The notes under the pieces are model-generated. The model worked only from the letters and a program-made list of their open reading frames with translations, ran no database searches and was not told the origin of the DNA. A DNA stretch of 64,000 nucleotides, taken from Oncomelania hupensis. Its lineage: Eukaryota; Mollusca; Gastropoda; Littorinimorpha; Pomatiopsidae. The position numbers and the translations under genes are program-made. Location: contig CM072511.1 in NCBI GenBank assembly GCA_036898135.1, positions 80,594,762 to 80,658,761 on the forward strand, read 5' to 3'. Within the stretch, counting starts at the first letter, position 1, and the number at the start of each line of letters is the position of its first letter. This document shows, piece by piece, positions 47,095 through 58,448 of the stretch.

Positions 47095-47277
47095 ATAGTC
47101 ACACGACACTTTCGCATATATAGGTGACTACTGGACCGATTTATACTGACACCAGTGGGCCAGTTGTTGGTAAAGGGGAAAATAATATGATCACACGTTG
47201 ACCAATCCGGGATTCGAGCCAGCGACCTTTCGGTTACTAGCAAGACGCTCTTAACTGAGCTACCCGGCCCCACATTT
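47095..47277 (-). mobile_element. tRNA-derived SINE
   Basis: On the minus strand from about 47275, a tRNA-like head has a box A (TAGCTCAGTTAAGAG) and a box B (GCTCGAATCC) with tRNA-like spacing. An unrelated roughly 100-bp body with TATAAATCGG follows. It is inserted at the end of the LINE ORF2 fragment. It is not a functional tRNA gene because the cloverleaf stems pair poorly. Confidence 0.65.
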
Positions 47278-47339
47278 TTTTTCACTTAACAGAAGTTTAC
47301 CAACAGTAGCAGCCAGAGTATCTCTTTTCAAGTCCCTTA

Positions 47340-48885
47340 CAGTACAGTCCATTCTCGAATGTTGTCCTCCCACCTCTTTTCGGTCTCCCTCTTCTTCTAC
47401 CTCCTTTCACTGTGCCTTGCAGGATGGTCTCTGCAAGGCCTGATCATCTGGTGACTTGGCCATACCATCGGAGTTTCCGTTTTTTTCACCACTGTGAGCA
47501 GGTCATCCTGTTGTCCAATGGCTTGTGTGATGGTCTGTCGGACATCGTCGTTGGTGATGTGCTGGGTATAGGAAATGCCCAGAAGTCTTCTGTAGCACCT
47601 CATCTCCATGCTTTGTATTCTTCGTTGTAGGTTTGCTGTTAAGGTCCATGTTTCGCAAGTGTATAGGAAGTTGGAGATGACAAGGGAGCGCAGCAGCCTT
47701 ACCTTGGAATGTAGACTGATGGTCTTGTCTTTCCAAATGGGCTTCAACCTTGCCAGGGCCACAGTTGTTTGTGCGTTCCTGGAGAGGACTTCCTGTCGGG
47801 ACCTACTGTTTGATACTATTCTATCCTATCCAGTAACTCAGAGGTCGTAGGGGCACCACAGATGATCGTTTAACCAGCATACTCCATCTTTCCCTGTTCT
47901 CAGCAACCCTGATTGTTTCGCTCAGTGTCAAACCAGTCCATTCTCGAATGTTGTCCTCCCACCTCTTTTTCGGTCTCCCTCTTCTTCTACCTCCTTGCAC
48001 TGTGCCTTGCAGGATGGTCTTTGCAAGACCTGATGATCTGGAGACGTGGCCATACCATCGGAGTTTCCGTTTATTCACCACTGTGAGCAGGTCATCGTGT
48101 TGTCCAATGGCTTGTGTGATGGTCTGTCGGACTTCGTCATTGGTGATGTGCTGGGTATAGGAAATGCCCAGAAGTCTTCTGTAGCACCTCATCTCCATGC
48201 TTTGTATTCTTCGTTGAAGATCTGCTGTGAAAGTCCATGTTTCGCAAGCATATAAATGGAGATGACAAACCTGAAGGGAGCGCAGCAGCCTTAACTTGGA
48301 ATGTAGACCGATGGTCCTGTCTTTCCAAATTGGCTTCAACCTTGCCAGGGCAGCAGTTGTTTGTGCAATCCTGGAGAGGACTTCCTGTCGGAACCCATTG
48401 TCTGATACAATGGCTCCTAAATATTTGAAGCTAAGCACTGTGTTGAGGGATTGGCCTTGGACTTTGATGTCCGTGTTGATGCCATTGGTGTTGTTGGTCA
48501 TCATTTTGGTCTTCTCTGCACTTATTTCCATTCCATAGGCTCTGGAAGTAGTGTCAAGCCCCTGTACCAGCTGTTCAAGTTCTTGTTCCTCTCCAGCCAA
48601 TCCATCAATGTCATCCACAAAACGAAGGTTGGAGATTGCTCTTCCCCCTATGTTGACAGTGCCTTCGTGATCTGCAAGGGCATCTGACATGATGCGCTCT
48701 AGGAAGATGTTGAAGAGTGCTGGAGAGAGTAGTCTGATACAATGTCAATGGCTCCTAAATATTTGAAGCTATGCACTGTGTTGAGCGACTGGCCTTGGGC
48801 TTTGATGTCCGGTTTGATGCCATTGGTGTTGTTGGTCATCATTTTGGTCTTCTCAGCACTTATTTCTATTCCATGATGGCTGATT
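47340..48885 (-). mobile_element. RTE-clade LINE, older copy split by a younger RTE copy
   Basis: Two parts, 48885-48741 and 47810-47340, read [14 protein letters not shown] sequence then LKPIWKDKTISLHSKVRLLR and the C-terminal RRLLGISYTQH and VVKKTETPMVWP blocks. The split is at 47817-48734, which is a second RTE insertion in the same orientation. Confidence 0.8.
47817..48734 (-). mobile_element. RTE-clade LINE, younger 5'-truncated insertion
   Basis: One long minus-strand frame runs from [18 protein letters not shown], through a [12 protein letters not shown] active site (normally FADD), to KRWEDNIREWTGLTLSE and the GGATAGGATAG tail. TGATAC flanks both sides (47811-47816 and 48735-48740), a 6-bp target duplication. 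The near-intact frame (about 290 codons) suggests recent insertion. Confidence 0.85.
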
Positions 48886-48953
48886 TAGAGCAAACAAGCG
48901 GATCATATGTGGTAACCCATGCAATTTTCTTAGGCTTTTCCCTCCTGCGTTGG
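48876..48953 (+). other. Candidate short coding exon
   Basis: An ATG at 48876 opens 26 codons (MADLEQTSGSYVVTHAIFL...) ending exactly at a strong donor, GTAAGTAAGG. Splicing it to the acceptor-like site before RNF139 exon 1 would be out of frame, so its partner is unknown. Weak. Confidence 0.25.
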
Positions 48954-49259
48954 GTAAGTAAGGTGACTCTGTCTTTGTTGTCTCCTTTCCTCAGTTCTCT
49001 CATTGCTGTCTGATAGTTCCAGCCTGCCAAGGTGAAGTATCAAGCATACTCTTGAACTTTGTTTTCCTGGGTCTCATCCTCTCTACAAATCATTCTGAGT
49101 TTTGTCCCTATTCCCGATTATATGAGCTCTTTAAATACAGAGAAAACATTGCAATTGTTCGATGGCAGAAACGAGTGGCAACTCTTTGTGATAATCCTGC
49201 TTCCTCTCAGTGTTAAATGTATATATCTAAGTAATTTCCTGACCATGACTGACTGTCAA

Positions 49260-49700
49260 TTAGATGTTGGGATGGTTCAGCTTTTGTAGATTCAGTTCAA
49301 AAGGTTGTACCGGTATATATATTTGGACTAATCCATCTACTAACTGTACGGAAACTACCACAGTATTACTACCATACAGTGCGGTTGAGACTAGATCAGG
49401 CATTCTCCTGCTCTCAAGTTGGTGTCCACACAGCATGTCTGAGGCTAGATGTAGCCTTCTTCCTGCACCCACTGCAGATTGCAGACCTTGCTTAAAAGTG
49501 TTATTTATTAGGCCAACATTGCCTACCCGTCCCGTGTAAAAGACGTTAAGTTTCCTTCGTCTCCCAGCGTAGTAGGTAGGCCTGCTCGACTTTGGAGAGG
49601 CTTTTTTTAAAGTCTTAGCCACGTAGTATGTGCGGGGCCTTTTCTCAAGTTGGAAGAGGGAGAGTTCGTCTATTCTTCTTTCTTTAGACTATCTGATCTC
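49260..49700 (-). other. Unrecognised basic ORF
   Basis: A minus-strand frame of about 140 codons (stop at 49260) is open from about 49690. It is rich in Lys and Arg at its start (TLKKASPKSSRPTYYAGRRRK) and later hydrophobic (TVVVSVQLVDGLVQIYIPV). It has no ATG near the start and no known domain that I recognise. It could be an exon or transposon sequence. Confidence 0.3.
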
Positions 49701-50137
49701 CTTATCTTTTGTGAAGATTTTGCAGATTTTACGGGTATCTCGTTATATAAAGGGATAGAGCGTTTTATATAATGCAACTGGCCCATCCTGTTAAAAAAAA
49801 GAAGCAATAATACACAAAATATGCCCAAACCATTATTTCAGTTTCTGAGAGTACCTGCAGTATGTATACTTCTTTTTCGCCAGATTGTCTGTTACTCTGT
49901 ATCCTCACAACTCGCCTCTCATAATACTTCATATGTTTAGTATCTATTTATACGAAATGTGTACAATTTATTAGCTTACATTTAATCAAAATCATGTTTA
50001 AAATCTGCTTCAGGTGCATGGGCAAATATTTTGCCTTTAAACAGGGGAACATTAGTTATAATATTTGGGTTTAGGTGTTTAACGAGAATGGTTTCTTCTA
50101 TGTTAAGTCTAATGTTTTCTGTTAAAAGATGTATTAA

Positions 50138-50146
50138 ACCGGAAGC
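50138..50146 (+). promoter_or_regulatory. ETS/GABP-type motif upstream of RNF139
   Basis: ACCGGAAGC lies 173 bp before the RNF139 ATG. It matches the ETS-family core-promoter consensus common in TATA-less housekeeping promoters. A single short match is weak evidence. Confidence 0.3.
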
Positions 50147-50318
50147 GGAATTTAATGTTCTGTTGCTACTATTTCACTCACTGCGGACAATCTGCGAGCT
50201 CGCTATAGCCTAGGATTGAGACGTATATTTGACTAAAGTTTTAAGATACATATATACCTGAATGTATCATATGTATTAAACGTTAAACGTATTCAACGTT
50301 AAAAATTGTACAGGCAAA

Positions 50319-53300
50319 ATGTCAGTTCGTTCTGGAACAGAAGTGCTGGTTGACATTTTGTGTCGTGTTCCACCTCTCCTTGTTTTGGACAGAATATTCT
50401 GCTTTCAGTTTGAACCAGGAATATGGGACAATTTCAGCGGAGCAATGTTGTACCTGCTTGCCATGGCTGTGTGTAAGTATCAGAAACAACAGTAGATAGC
50501 AGACAAAGTAGATTGTCACCCACAGAATTGCGGGTAATACGTACTAAATGGTAATGTGTTACACACACAGACACACACACACTCTTCTTCTTCCTGATAA
50601 GTAACCACAATCGTCGTACTCCTAAGATAGACAGTGAACAATGGCCACTTTTATCATGCCTACCACAGGATTAGGACCTGGGACATCGGTGGGCCAATCA
50701 ATGAGTGTATGAGTCATTGTGTGTGTATCTGTATGAGATTCGAATTTTGTTCAGAGGGAAAAATAATGATTTTCACTTATTTTCCATAGATCCTTAGTCT
50801 TACTCTTAGATTGCGAACAAAAACATTTTTTTGTTTGTTGCCTCAAAAAAGTCTTTTTGCCTAATGGGCTACGTCTCTTGTTAGGCCAGGTGATACAGTA
50901 TAACAAATCAGTGTGATGTACAATTGTTTTCTTTGCCCACTACTAAGCTGGTCATAATGATAAATTATCGTAAATATTTTCTCTTAATGTTTCAGTAAGT
51001 GTGGCGATGCTGGTTCTGTTTGTCCTGCCCATCCAGCAACTTCAAGAGGCATACAGTTATCTATTGTCACTATTTGTCTTAATGATGTCACATGTATGGA
51101 GCACCAAAATCATCGCCCCAGGTAGTACATCATTTACCCTCAACTTTGACTACAACTCCAGTGGGCGAGTGCACCCTTTGGCAAGTGATGCTCGCCTGCT
51201 TCTGGCCAGTGCAGTTGTGCTAATATCACTGGCACAGTTGTTTATTGCATTGCGGACTAGCCGCCCCTCCTATCAGCGTTCGGAGAATAACAATAAGATG
51301 GATATGCTGCTGCAGTTGCTGCTTTATTTGTCATTCACTCTGCCTCTAACACATGCAGTTCTTCATCCTATCCTGCCCAATACTGTACCGCTGACACTGG
51401 CACTGTCCACCTTTCTGCCTCTGCTGCTCCTTGGCGTTGACTGGTTGCAGGCATTCTCTGTCTGGGCAGCAGATCTGCCACGTGTTATGAAAGCTGAGAA
51501 GTCCATTTTCCAGGTATAAGTATTAATTATTTTGTTAACGTTGCGTTACAACTCACAAATGACATTTTGCTGTTGTTAACAACCTAGTTTACACCAAGAC
51601 AATTGATGTATATAATTTTAGTGTGCATGCGTTTTTATTGTATTATTTTCATTAAAAAAAAGTCCATGTTTTTTGACAGTATCAACATCTTCCATTTTTC
51701 TGCCTATGACTGCATGCCAACCATGCACCACTTATCAGTCCAAACATGTTATTATGTAAACTTAGTTGATTCCAAGTAGGGCATAAAAACTCCTAATTAC
51801 AAATTTTATCAGAGGGGCTTGCAAACCTGTCTTAAAATTGCAGGTGTGAAAGTGTTCTGGCATACTCTGGATTTTCGGATTGATACCAGGTTCAGAATAG
51901 GTAGCGGCAGTGACATGTCCCATGCGGGAATGCCATTTCTCTGCTAAAAGTACTAACATTTTAATTTCCGACAGTTACCATTATTTTGCATAGTATTCAA
52001 AATGGAAACTACAGAAATAAAGATTCCTAATCTTTTACTCCATGCCATTTGTTTGTAAAATGCATTTGGATTGAATGAATGTGTGTGGTTCACAAACACT
52101 TTATCTCCGGAGTTTCGACTAGCTGTGACAAAGCTGCCATTACCTCCTCCACTCTCACCTTCTGAGGTGTGTCTCTTAGGTCGTAGCATTCCCTGAAAAT
52201 AGCCTCATTCAAAAACCGGAATTACTACAATTAGTGTCAACTACTAAAGAAAGAGGCATGGATGATCCTTTTGTAACTCAAAAAATACCCAACCAATCAT
52301 AGTCGTAAAAGATGCGCTAGAAAGTCCAATTTCTTGTGAATCCGCTAATATTGAAGTTTCCATCAAATATTAATTTGCACAAAGCTCGAGCCCATCACAA
52401 CCAAGTACCTTCAAATCCAGTCATATCCTTCGTGCTGCTCGCATCATGGTGAAGTGTTCAAACAAAGCGATGGCGACGTACCTTTCGAGGCAATTTGTGG
52501 AAGAAATCAAACCTTTCCTTGGTAAGTGTGGAAGTAATTCTGTTTATTGAGTTTTTAAAAGTTGATCTGCTGAACCATTTTGCTGAATTTAGCTCTTGGA
52601 ATGCGTATTTTTTATTTCAATTATCACCGTTTGTGCTGATTCAGTTTGTGTTGGATGTTGATATGGGGTGCCCGATAATTTATCCCATTTCTTTTTTGTC
52701 TTTCACCGTACATGTGATCTGATTGTGTCAAACAAAAATTGAGTTATTACTCCAATGGATTTTGTTTCTCAGCTGTGTTTTTTTAAGGATTTAATTAGGG
52801 TTAACGGAATAATTATTCCTTTGCTAAAACTCAAAGTGCAAGAGTACACCTAACATAGGGAAAACTGCTACACACCATCTCTGCTTCTTTTTTTATTTTT
52901 CAGTTAATCTGAGTTTTATGGCCATCAAACTAGTGTGGCTACTCATTTCTTTCTCATGACAGGTGGCATGAGATATTAAAATTAAAAAAAAAACTTTAAT
53001 TTATTTTTTTTAAAAGCAAACTTTTGGACATTACTAATCACTCAGACTGAAAGTGAATTAAATAGGCCTTGAGTACAACATCATATTAATGATTATGAAC
53101 AATAGAACATACTTTTTTTTCTTTTTGTTTTATACAGATAGTGCCCACTTTTAGCAAATTAGCACATTGTACTTGTTAAATTTGTTTTCGGTTTGTTCCT
53201 TAAGTAATACTATTAGCTTATGGGACTTGGAAGCTATTTACTATTAATTTATGTTTGATGAACTTTGTGTACAGTACCACAATAAGTTAATCACATTTAT

Positions 53301-56300
53301 TTATTTATTTATTTTTATTGCCAAATTATAGAAATTTACAATCAGTAGTTTGTTTGTTATTTCCAGACCAAGATGATAGCTTGCAGAAAGTGGTCGGCCA
53401 GCAAAAGTGGAACCTCAGATCAGCAGATGACTGCAAAACTTTTGCTGCAACTAGAAGTACTTAGTATTTTTTTTCTTCACACTGTATAAAATTAAAGTTC
53501 ACCCTCTTTAGAAAAATGTTAACATATATACTTTCCTTTTAATTTTTATTCTTGTTTACTGTTTTTGTTGAACTTATACAATGTATTTTGTGTGTTGGCA
53601 GGTTATTGCTGTCTTGATACGAGTCATTTGAGCATATTTTCAACTGGGTGTATTTCAGCAGCACCTCCTGAACCCAGAGCTCATCACATCAGTGCTCGCA
53701 ATGGACTTAGCATAGCATAGTTCGGTATAAAGGTTAACAGCCTTTGGCCCTCTTATTAAATCGTGATGACTTGTTGTTGATCTGCATATATCTTGCAATA
53801 AGGTGCAGACAAGAGTAGATCGACAGGCAATCTATTTGTTCCAGAGACGTGTGAAGATTTTGAAGACTAGGTACCACTCATTTGAAAAGTAACTTATAAG
53901 CATGGCTTCTCTTATGTGGTTACAGACAGTCACAGTTTGTGTGTGTAAATTAAACTTTGTACTGGAAGTGGAATGCAATAGTTTAAAATTGAAGTTCAGC
54001 ACAACAGGAGGCACAAACATTGGCATGTTGATAAATGGAATATACCACATAATTGTTTCGCCCATAGAATTGTGCATTTAAAGTTAAAATGTTTCCATTT
54101 CTGATAATTCTTTGCATCATGGTAAAATGAGTATTTTTGTCAAGTTTTATGATTGTACGTTAAATACCTTTTGAGATGTGTCAAATATTGAGTGGTTTAG
54201 TATATTTTCTTAATTCTAAGCATATATATCAAATGACATTGATGGATTGGCTGGAGAGGAACAAGAATTTGAGCAGCTGGTACAGAGGCTTGACACCACC
54301 TCCAGAGCTTATGGAATGGAAATAAGTGCAGAGAAGACCAAAATGATGACCAACAACACCAATGGCATCAACACAGACATCAAAGTCCAAGGCCAATCCC
54401 TCAACACAGTGCATAGCTTCAAATATTTGGGAGCCATTGTGTCAGACAATGGGTCCCGACAGGAAGTCCTCTCCAGGATCGCACAAACAACTGCTGCCCT
54501 GACAAGGTTGAAGCCCATTTGGAAAGACAGGACCATCAGTCTACAATCCAAAGTAAGACTGCTGCGCTCCCTTGTCATCTCCATCTTCCTATATGCTTGC
54601 GAAGCATGGACCCTCACAGCAGATCTCCAACGAAGAATACAAAGCATGGAGATGAGGTGCTACAGAAGACTTCTGGGTATTTCCTATACCCAACACCAGG
54701 AGTGAGATTTAGCGGTCGCCCGGTCGCCCGAGGCGACTTAAAACCGGCTCGGGCGACCTCACTTTATAATTGAGCCAGCCCGCCTGGCGACCTAAAAAAA
54801 AAGATAATACTTGCAGACTTTTAGAAGCTCGGTTCGAAGCGAGGGCGTTTTTAGGTCACTTTTCGTCTGCTACGAGTATGAAGCATACGCGAGCGTTATT
54901 TCCCTTTGCCTACTTCCCTTTCGCGCCAAGCGCGCTGTCTGCTTTGTTTGTGAAAAAGACACCCGCTACAAATTACATGTATTGTCAAAATTTGTGTTTT
55001 ATATGTGAACGATTGTAATTGTCGGGCTGCCTAAAAATCATGCGGGCTACCTCACTTTACTTACTAGCTAGCCCGGCGGGCTAGTTAGTCTCCTGGGTTA
55101 AATCTCACCCCTGCAACACATCACCAATGACGAAATCCGACAGAGCATCACACAAGTCATTGGACAACACAATGACCTGCTCACAGTGGTGAAGAAATGG
55201 AAACTCCAATGGTATGGCCACGTCACCAGATCAGAGGGAGACCGAAAATGAGGTGGGAGGACAACATTCGAGAATGGACTGGTTTGACACTGAGCGAAGC
55301 CATCAGGGCTGCTGAGGACAGAGAAAGATAGAGTATGCTGGTTAAACGATCATCTGTGGTGCACCTACGACCTCCGGGTTACGGGACAGGATAGGATAGT
55401 AAAAGCATATATTACATATAATTTCATTATTTCAGTTGTGTTCTAAGGTTAATATGCTTGTGTTTCTTTACATCATGGTATCATGAGTCTTTCTTCCAAG
55501 TTTTATGATTGTGTGTCAAGTATTTATAAAGATATGATGCTTTTAATTTTGTTAAAGTTTTTTATTTTGTGTGACAAAATTAAGTTTTGGCATTTTTTGA
55601 CACCGTTATTTAGCAATTATTTACTGGTTACTCTGTCTAGAAAACAATCTGTGTTTTATTTGTAGTGGTGACTGTTTGAAAATGTGAATTGTTAGTTGTT
55701 CGTAACTCATTTTTGTTTTTTCCCAGCCTTGTAAACGTGGTCTTTTGTGTTGTTTTTACATTCGCAAACTAGTATTTTCCTCTTACTTTGATGTCCATTC
55801 ACTCATAATGTTGTACATTCTTGATTAAAGAAATGTATTCCTTGTATTTGTACCAACTTGTACTGTAAAGAAATGCTGATAAAATGTCTATAACCGATTT
55901 ATTTCAATTGCAGCAGAACTGTAAAATCCACAAAATATTTTTTTATTTTATGTGCGTCTGTACAGTTAAATGTTTAAAACTATATATCTCCTAAACTAAT
56001 AAAGATATTTTCATACATTTTGTTTTGTTTGTCTTGTATTTTCATCTAGTTTCACAAAAAACATTTACCCCCGTTGGGGTGCCGGGGGTTTCAGTATAAA
56101 TAGTATCCCCACTTTCTGGAAATGTAGTGCTTTAAATTCCCACTGTCGCTGTTTTTCTCATTTGCTCTTTCTCATTCCTGCTCTGTTCTATCAATCTGCT
56201 ATACTATCGTCTTCTTCGCTAGCCCAGTCTCCTACCTTTTTTCTTGACAACTCTTCCGGGATAAGACTCCTTATTTGTGTATGAGGTCTGTTGGATCAGC

Positions 56301-57017
56301 TTGGGAATATTGGACGCTTTCTGCCAGGTGGTCACTAGGGCTTCCTATGATGTTATTATTTAGCAATGTAAGCATTTTATATGTATGTTGATAATTTATA
56401 ATGATGTTTGTATTCTATTTTGTTTTTGTAAACGGGGGTTCGATAAGTTGGGGTGAAGCCTCAGCCTTCCCCTGCGTGGGATGTCTTTATTGTAAAGTGA
56501 CTGGCTGGTGGAGAGCTTTCGGTTTTACCTCTAGGTTTGTTTTGCAGATCTTTCATGCGGATCGGGGGTTGTCCGGTCCTGATTTAGCTCGGAAGAGTCC
56601 GCTGGACCTAAAGCAATAATAATGTAATGTAATGTACAAAAAACATAATTCTGTCTTATTATTCCAATTTTAGATTTTTCACTGCTGCTACCTATTCAGA
56701 AACAGTTTTTTTCCAAATTGGGAAAAATGCTATGTCAGTGTGGGAGATATATTATTATAATTTATGTTCCTTTTATTTTTCAGTTTTAGAACGCTAAATT
56801 TGCTGTCTGCTTGCAGGTGATTGGCTTCACCGACTACCTCAGCAACCACTGGGAGAGACTGCATGTGCCAAATGTGTTGCGTACCACATTTATTGTCCGA
56901 ATGATGTGGCTTACAGCAGCATATGTACAGGATTCAGTGTGGGATTATTATGTGAAAACATCCTCTGTTGATCTTAGCAATTCTTGGCAGGTCAGTGTGT
57001 GTACATTTCACACAGTG

Positions 57018-57050
<33 letters not shown>

Positions 57051-58448
57051 ATTGTAGTCATTTATTCAATTATTGACAGAAAAGAAAGCGTGGGCCATTA
57101 TTTGAAATGGAGGTAACTCATTTATTGCTGGGAAAAAATTACTTTAAGTGTGCACTAAATTAGTAAATACCTACTCACTGTTAAATGCTGAAGAGGCCCA
57201 AGGAGAGCTCTGATACAAAACTCAAAAGCTACTAGCATGTGGTTGAGAGATTGAGTTTTGCTCTTTTCACGAACAATTGTTTATTTTATGCTTCAGGTGG
57301 ACTGGGAATTGGTTCAGCGCCTAATAGCTGGAGGCTGCCAGACTTGGGTGGCATTGTTGGGCTTTTCTGCTTGGCTGGCTCTATTGACCTACTGGCTGGG
57401 TCGGTTAGTTGCGGCTCTCATGGGCATGGAAAGGGATGAGGACAGGAGTGTGGGTACTATGAGTGCTGTGCTGTTCTTCATCCTGGCCTTGCAGACTGGA
57501 CTGACCAGCATGGAAGAGGGGAAGAGGCTTGTGCGTCTTTTCCGCAACATGTGCCTCCTATCCACAGCAATCCTGCACTTCTTCCATGGTATGCTCCACC
57601 CGCTGCTCATGAATGCTAGTGCCTCAAACTCTTCCAACTTTTCTCAGCATGCTCGACCCCTTGCTATGTGTGTTGTATTGGTCACCTTCCCAACGTGGTT
57701 GATGGTGTCCCTGTGGCGCTACCATGACATGTCCACATGGCTTCTGGCCGTCACAGCATTCTGTGTAGAGATTATTGTCAAAGTGGCAGTCACGCTGACT
57801 ATCTACAGCCTATTTTTATGGGATGCTTGCAAAACAGCATTTTGGGAGAAGCTGGATGATTATGTTTACTATGTTCAATCATTTGGAAACACTGTCGAGT
57901 TCCTGTTTGGTATCTTTCTTTTCTGCAATGGAGCGTGGATTATGATGTTTGAATCAGGGGGTGCCATACGAGCTGTAATGATGTGCATCCATGCCTATTT
58001 CAACATTTGGTGCCAAGCAAAGGAAGGGTGGCGGGTGTTTACAAATCGTCGCTTAGCCGTAGCACGCATTGCTGCAATGGATGTTGCCACACAAGAAGAT
58101 CTTGAAGCACATGGTGATGTGTGTGCCATTTGCTATCAGGAGCTGAAATCTGCATGCATCACACAGTGCCGGCATTTCTTTCATACTGTGTGTTTGCGCA
58201 AATGGCTGTATGTACAGGACACATGCCCTCTTTGCCATAAGCTTATATGTGAAGAAAATGCTGAAAAGCACAAATACGAAGAAAATGATGATGCTGGTGA
58301 TGAAGACCTGCAGGACGAAATTAATGAAGCAAATCACCCAATCCAATATGTTATAGAACGCAGGCCAGCAGCTCGTGATCACCAGGAAGCAAGATTACGT
58401 CCTCATCGGGGAGGACAAGCACCTGCTCACAGACATGTTCCATGGTAG
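50319..58448 (+). CDS. RNF139: RING finger protein 139 (TRC8), ER multi-pass ubiquitin ligase
   Basis: TRC8 is an ER-resident E3 ligase; in mammals it promotes turnover of HMG-CoA reductase with gp78 and degrades misfolded or targeted membrane proteins. Exons 50319-50472, 50996-51513, 56817-56990 and 57297-58448 join in frame with GT/AG junctions, giving 665 aa (human 664). Diagnostic blocks are SAVLFFILALQTGL, LFRNMCLLSTAILHFFHGM, TWLLAVTAFCVE, FWEKLDDYVYYV and MMFESGGAIRAVMMC. Multiple hydrophobic segments precede a RING-H2 at residues 558-597 (CAICYQEL...CRHFFH...CPLCH) and an acidic C-terminus. An AATAAA at 58611-58616 is a likely poly(A) signal. Intron 2 (5.3 kb) holds an RTE copy, a hAT-like element, a 560-bp repeat and candidate small exons. 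It is divergent from its paralogue RNF145. Confidence 0.94.
51827..52192 (-). other. Two phase-compatible minus-strand exons in RNF139 intron 2
   Basis: Exon A (52192-52039) follows a TTTTCAG acceptor and is open for 51 codons (MLRPKRHTSEGESGGGNGS...FYKQMAW), ending at GTAAAAG. Exon B (51940-51827) follows TTTTAGCAG, reads KWHSRMGHVTAATYSEPGI then SMPEHFHTCNFKT, and ends at GGTTTGC. Phases join correctly (1 then 2 nt). The composition looks protein-like, but I do not recognise the family and found no certain start or end exons. It would be a nested antisense gene. Confidence 0.4.
52446..53464 (+). CDS. Candidate two-exon small gene, 57 aa
   Basis: ATG at 52446 opens MVKCSNKAMATYLSRQFVEE, reaching a consensus donor after 52521 (GTAAGTG). 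An acceptor TTTCCAG at 53366 resumes the same frame, DQDDSLQKVVGQQKWNLRSA, to a TAG at 53462-53464. Both splice sites are good and the phase matches. It is entirely within RNF139 intron 2 on the same strand, so it could also be an alternative exon. No family recognised. Confidence 0.4.
53470..54230. other. AT-rich intron sequence
   Basis: RNF139 intron 2 sequence with no conserved frame or transposon end that I can identify. Confidence 0.4.
54233..55403 (+). mobile_element. RTE-clade LINE, split by a hAT-like MITE
   Basis: The left part, 54233-54696, has an open frame [39 protein letters not shown] and RRLLGISYTQH. It resumes at 55114 and ends at 55403 with ACAGGATAGGATAG. The right part has a deletion around VTRSEGDRK. 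It is in RNF139 intron 2, sense orientation. Confidence 0.85.
54697..55113. mobile_element. hAT-like MITE, 6-bp TSD CAACAC (417 bp)
   Basis: The ends CAGGAGTGAGATTTAGC and (reversed) CAGGGGTGAGATTTAAC form the inverted repeat. CAACAC flanks it at 54691-54696 and 55114-55119. Subterminal GGTCGCCCG-type repeats are present. It sits inside the RTE copy, giving a clear insertion order. Confidence 0.9.
55404..56068. other. AT-rich intron sequence
   Basis: RNF139 intron 2 sequence, T-rich, with no recognised feature. Confidence 0.4.
56069..56636 (+). repeat. 560-bp TATA-containing repeat, copy C (full length)
   Basis: It starts CCCCGTTGGGGTGCCGG, has TATAAATAG at about 56095, and ends GAGTCCGCTGGACC with an AATGTAATGTA tail. 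It has no ORF of note. It ends 180 bp before RNF139 exon 3. Confidence 0.85.
57016..57044. repeat. AT microsatellite
   Basis: A short TA dinucleotide run in RNF139 intron 3, 26 bp after the exon donor. Confidence 0.9.

Noticed and set aside
47200..47277. Possible tRNA gene on the minus strand
   Set aside because: Box A and B are present but the acceptor and anticodon stems do not pair well, and a SINE body follows.
48876..53464. Exon 48876-48953 as an alternative RNF139 N-terminus
   Set aside because: Joining it to the acceptor-like site before the RNF139 ATG puts the RNF139 sequence out of frame.
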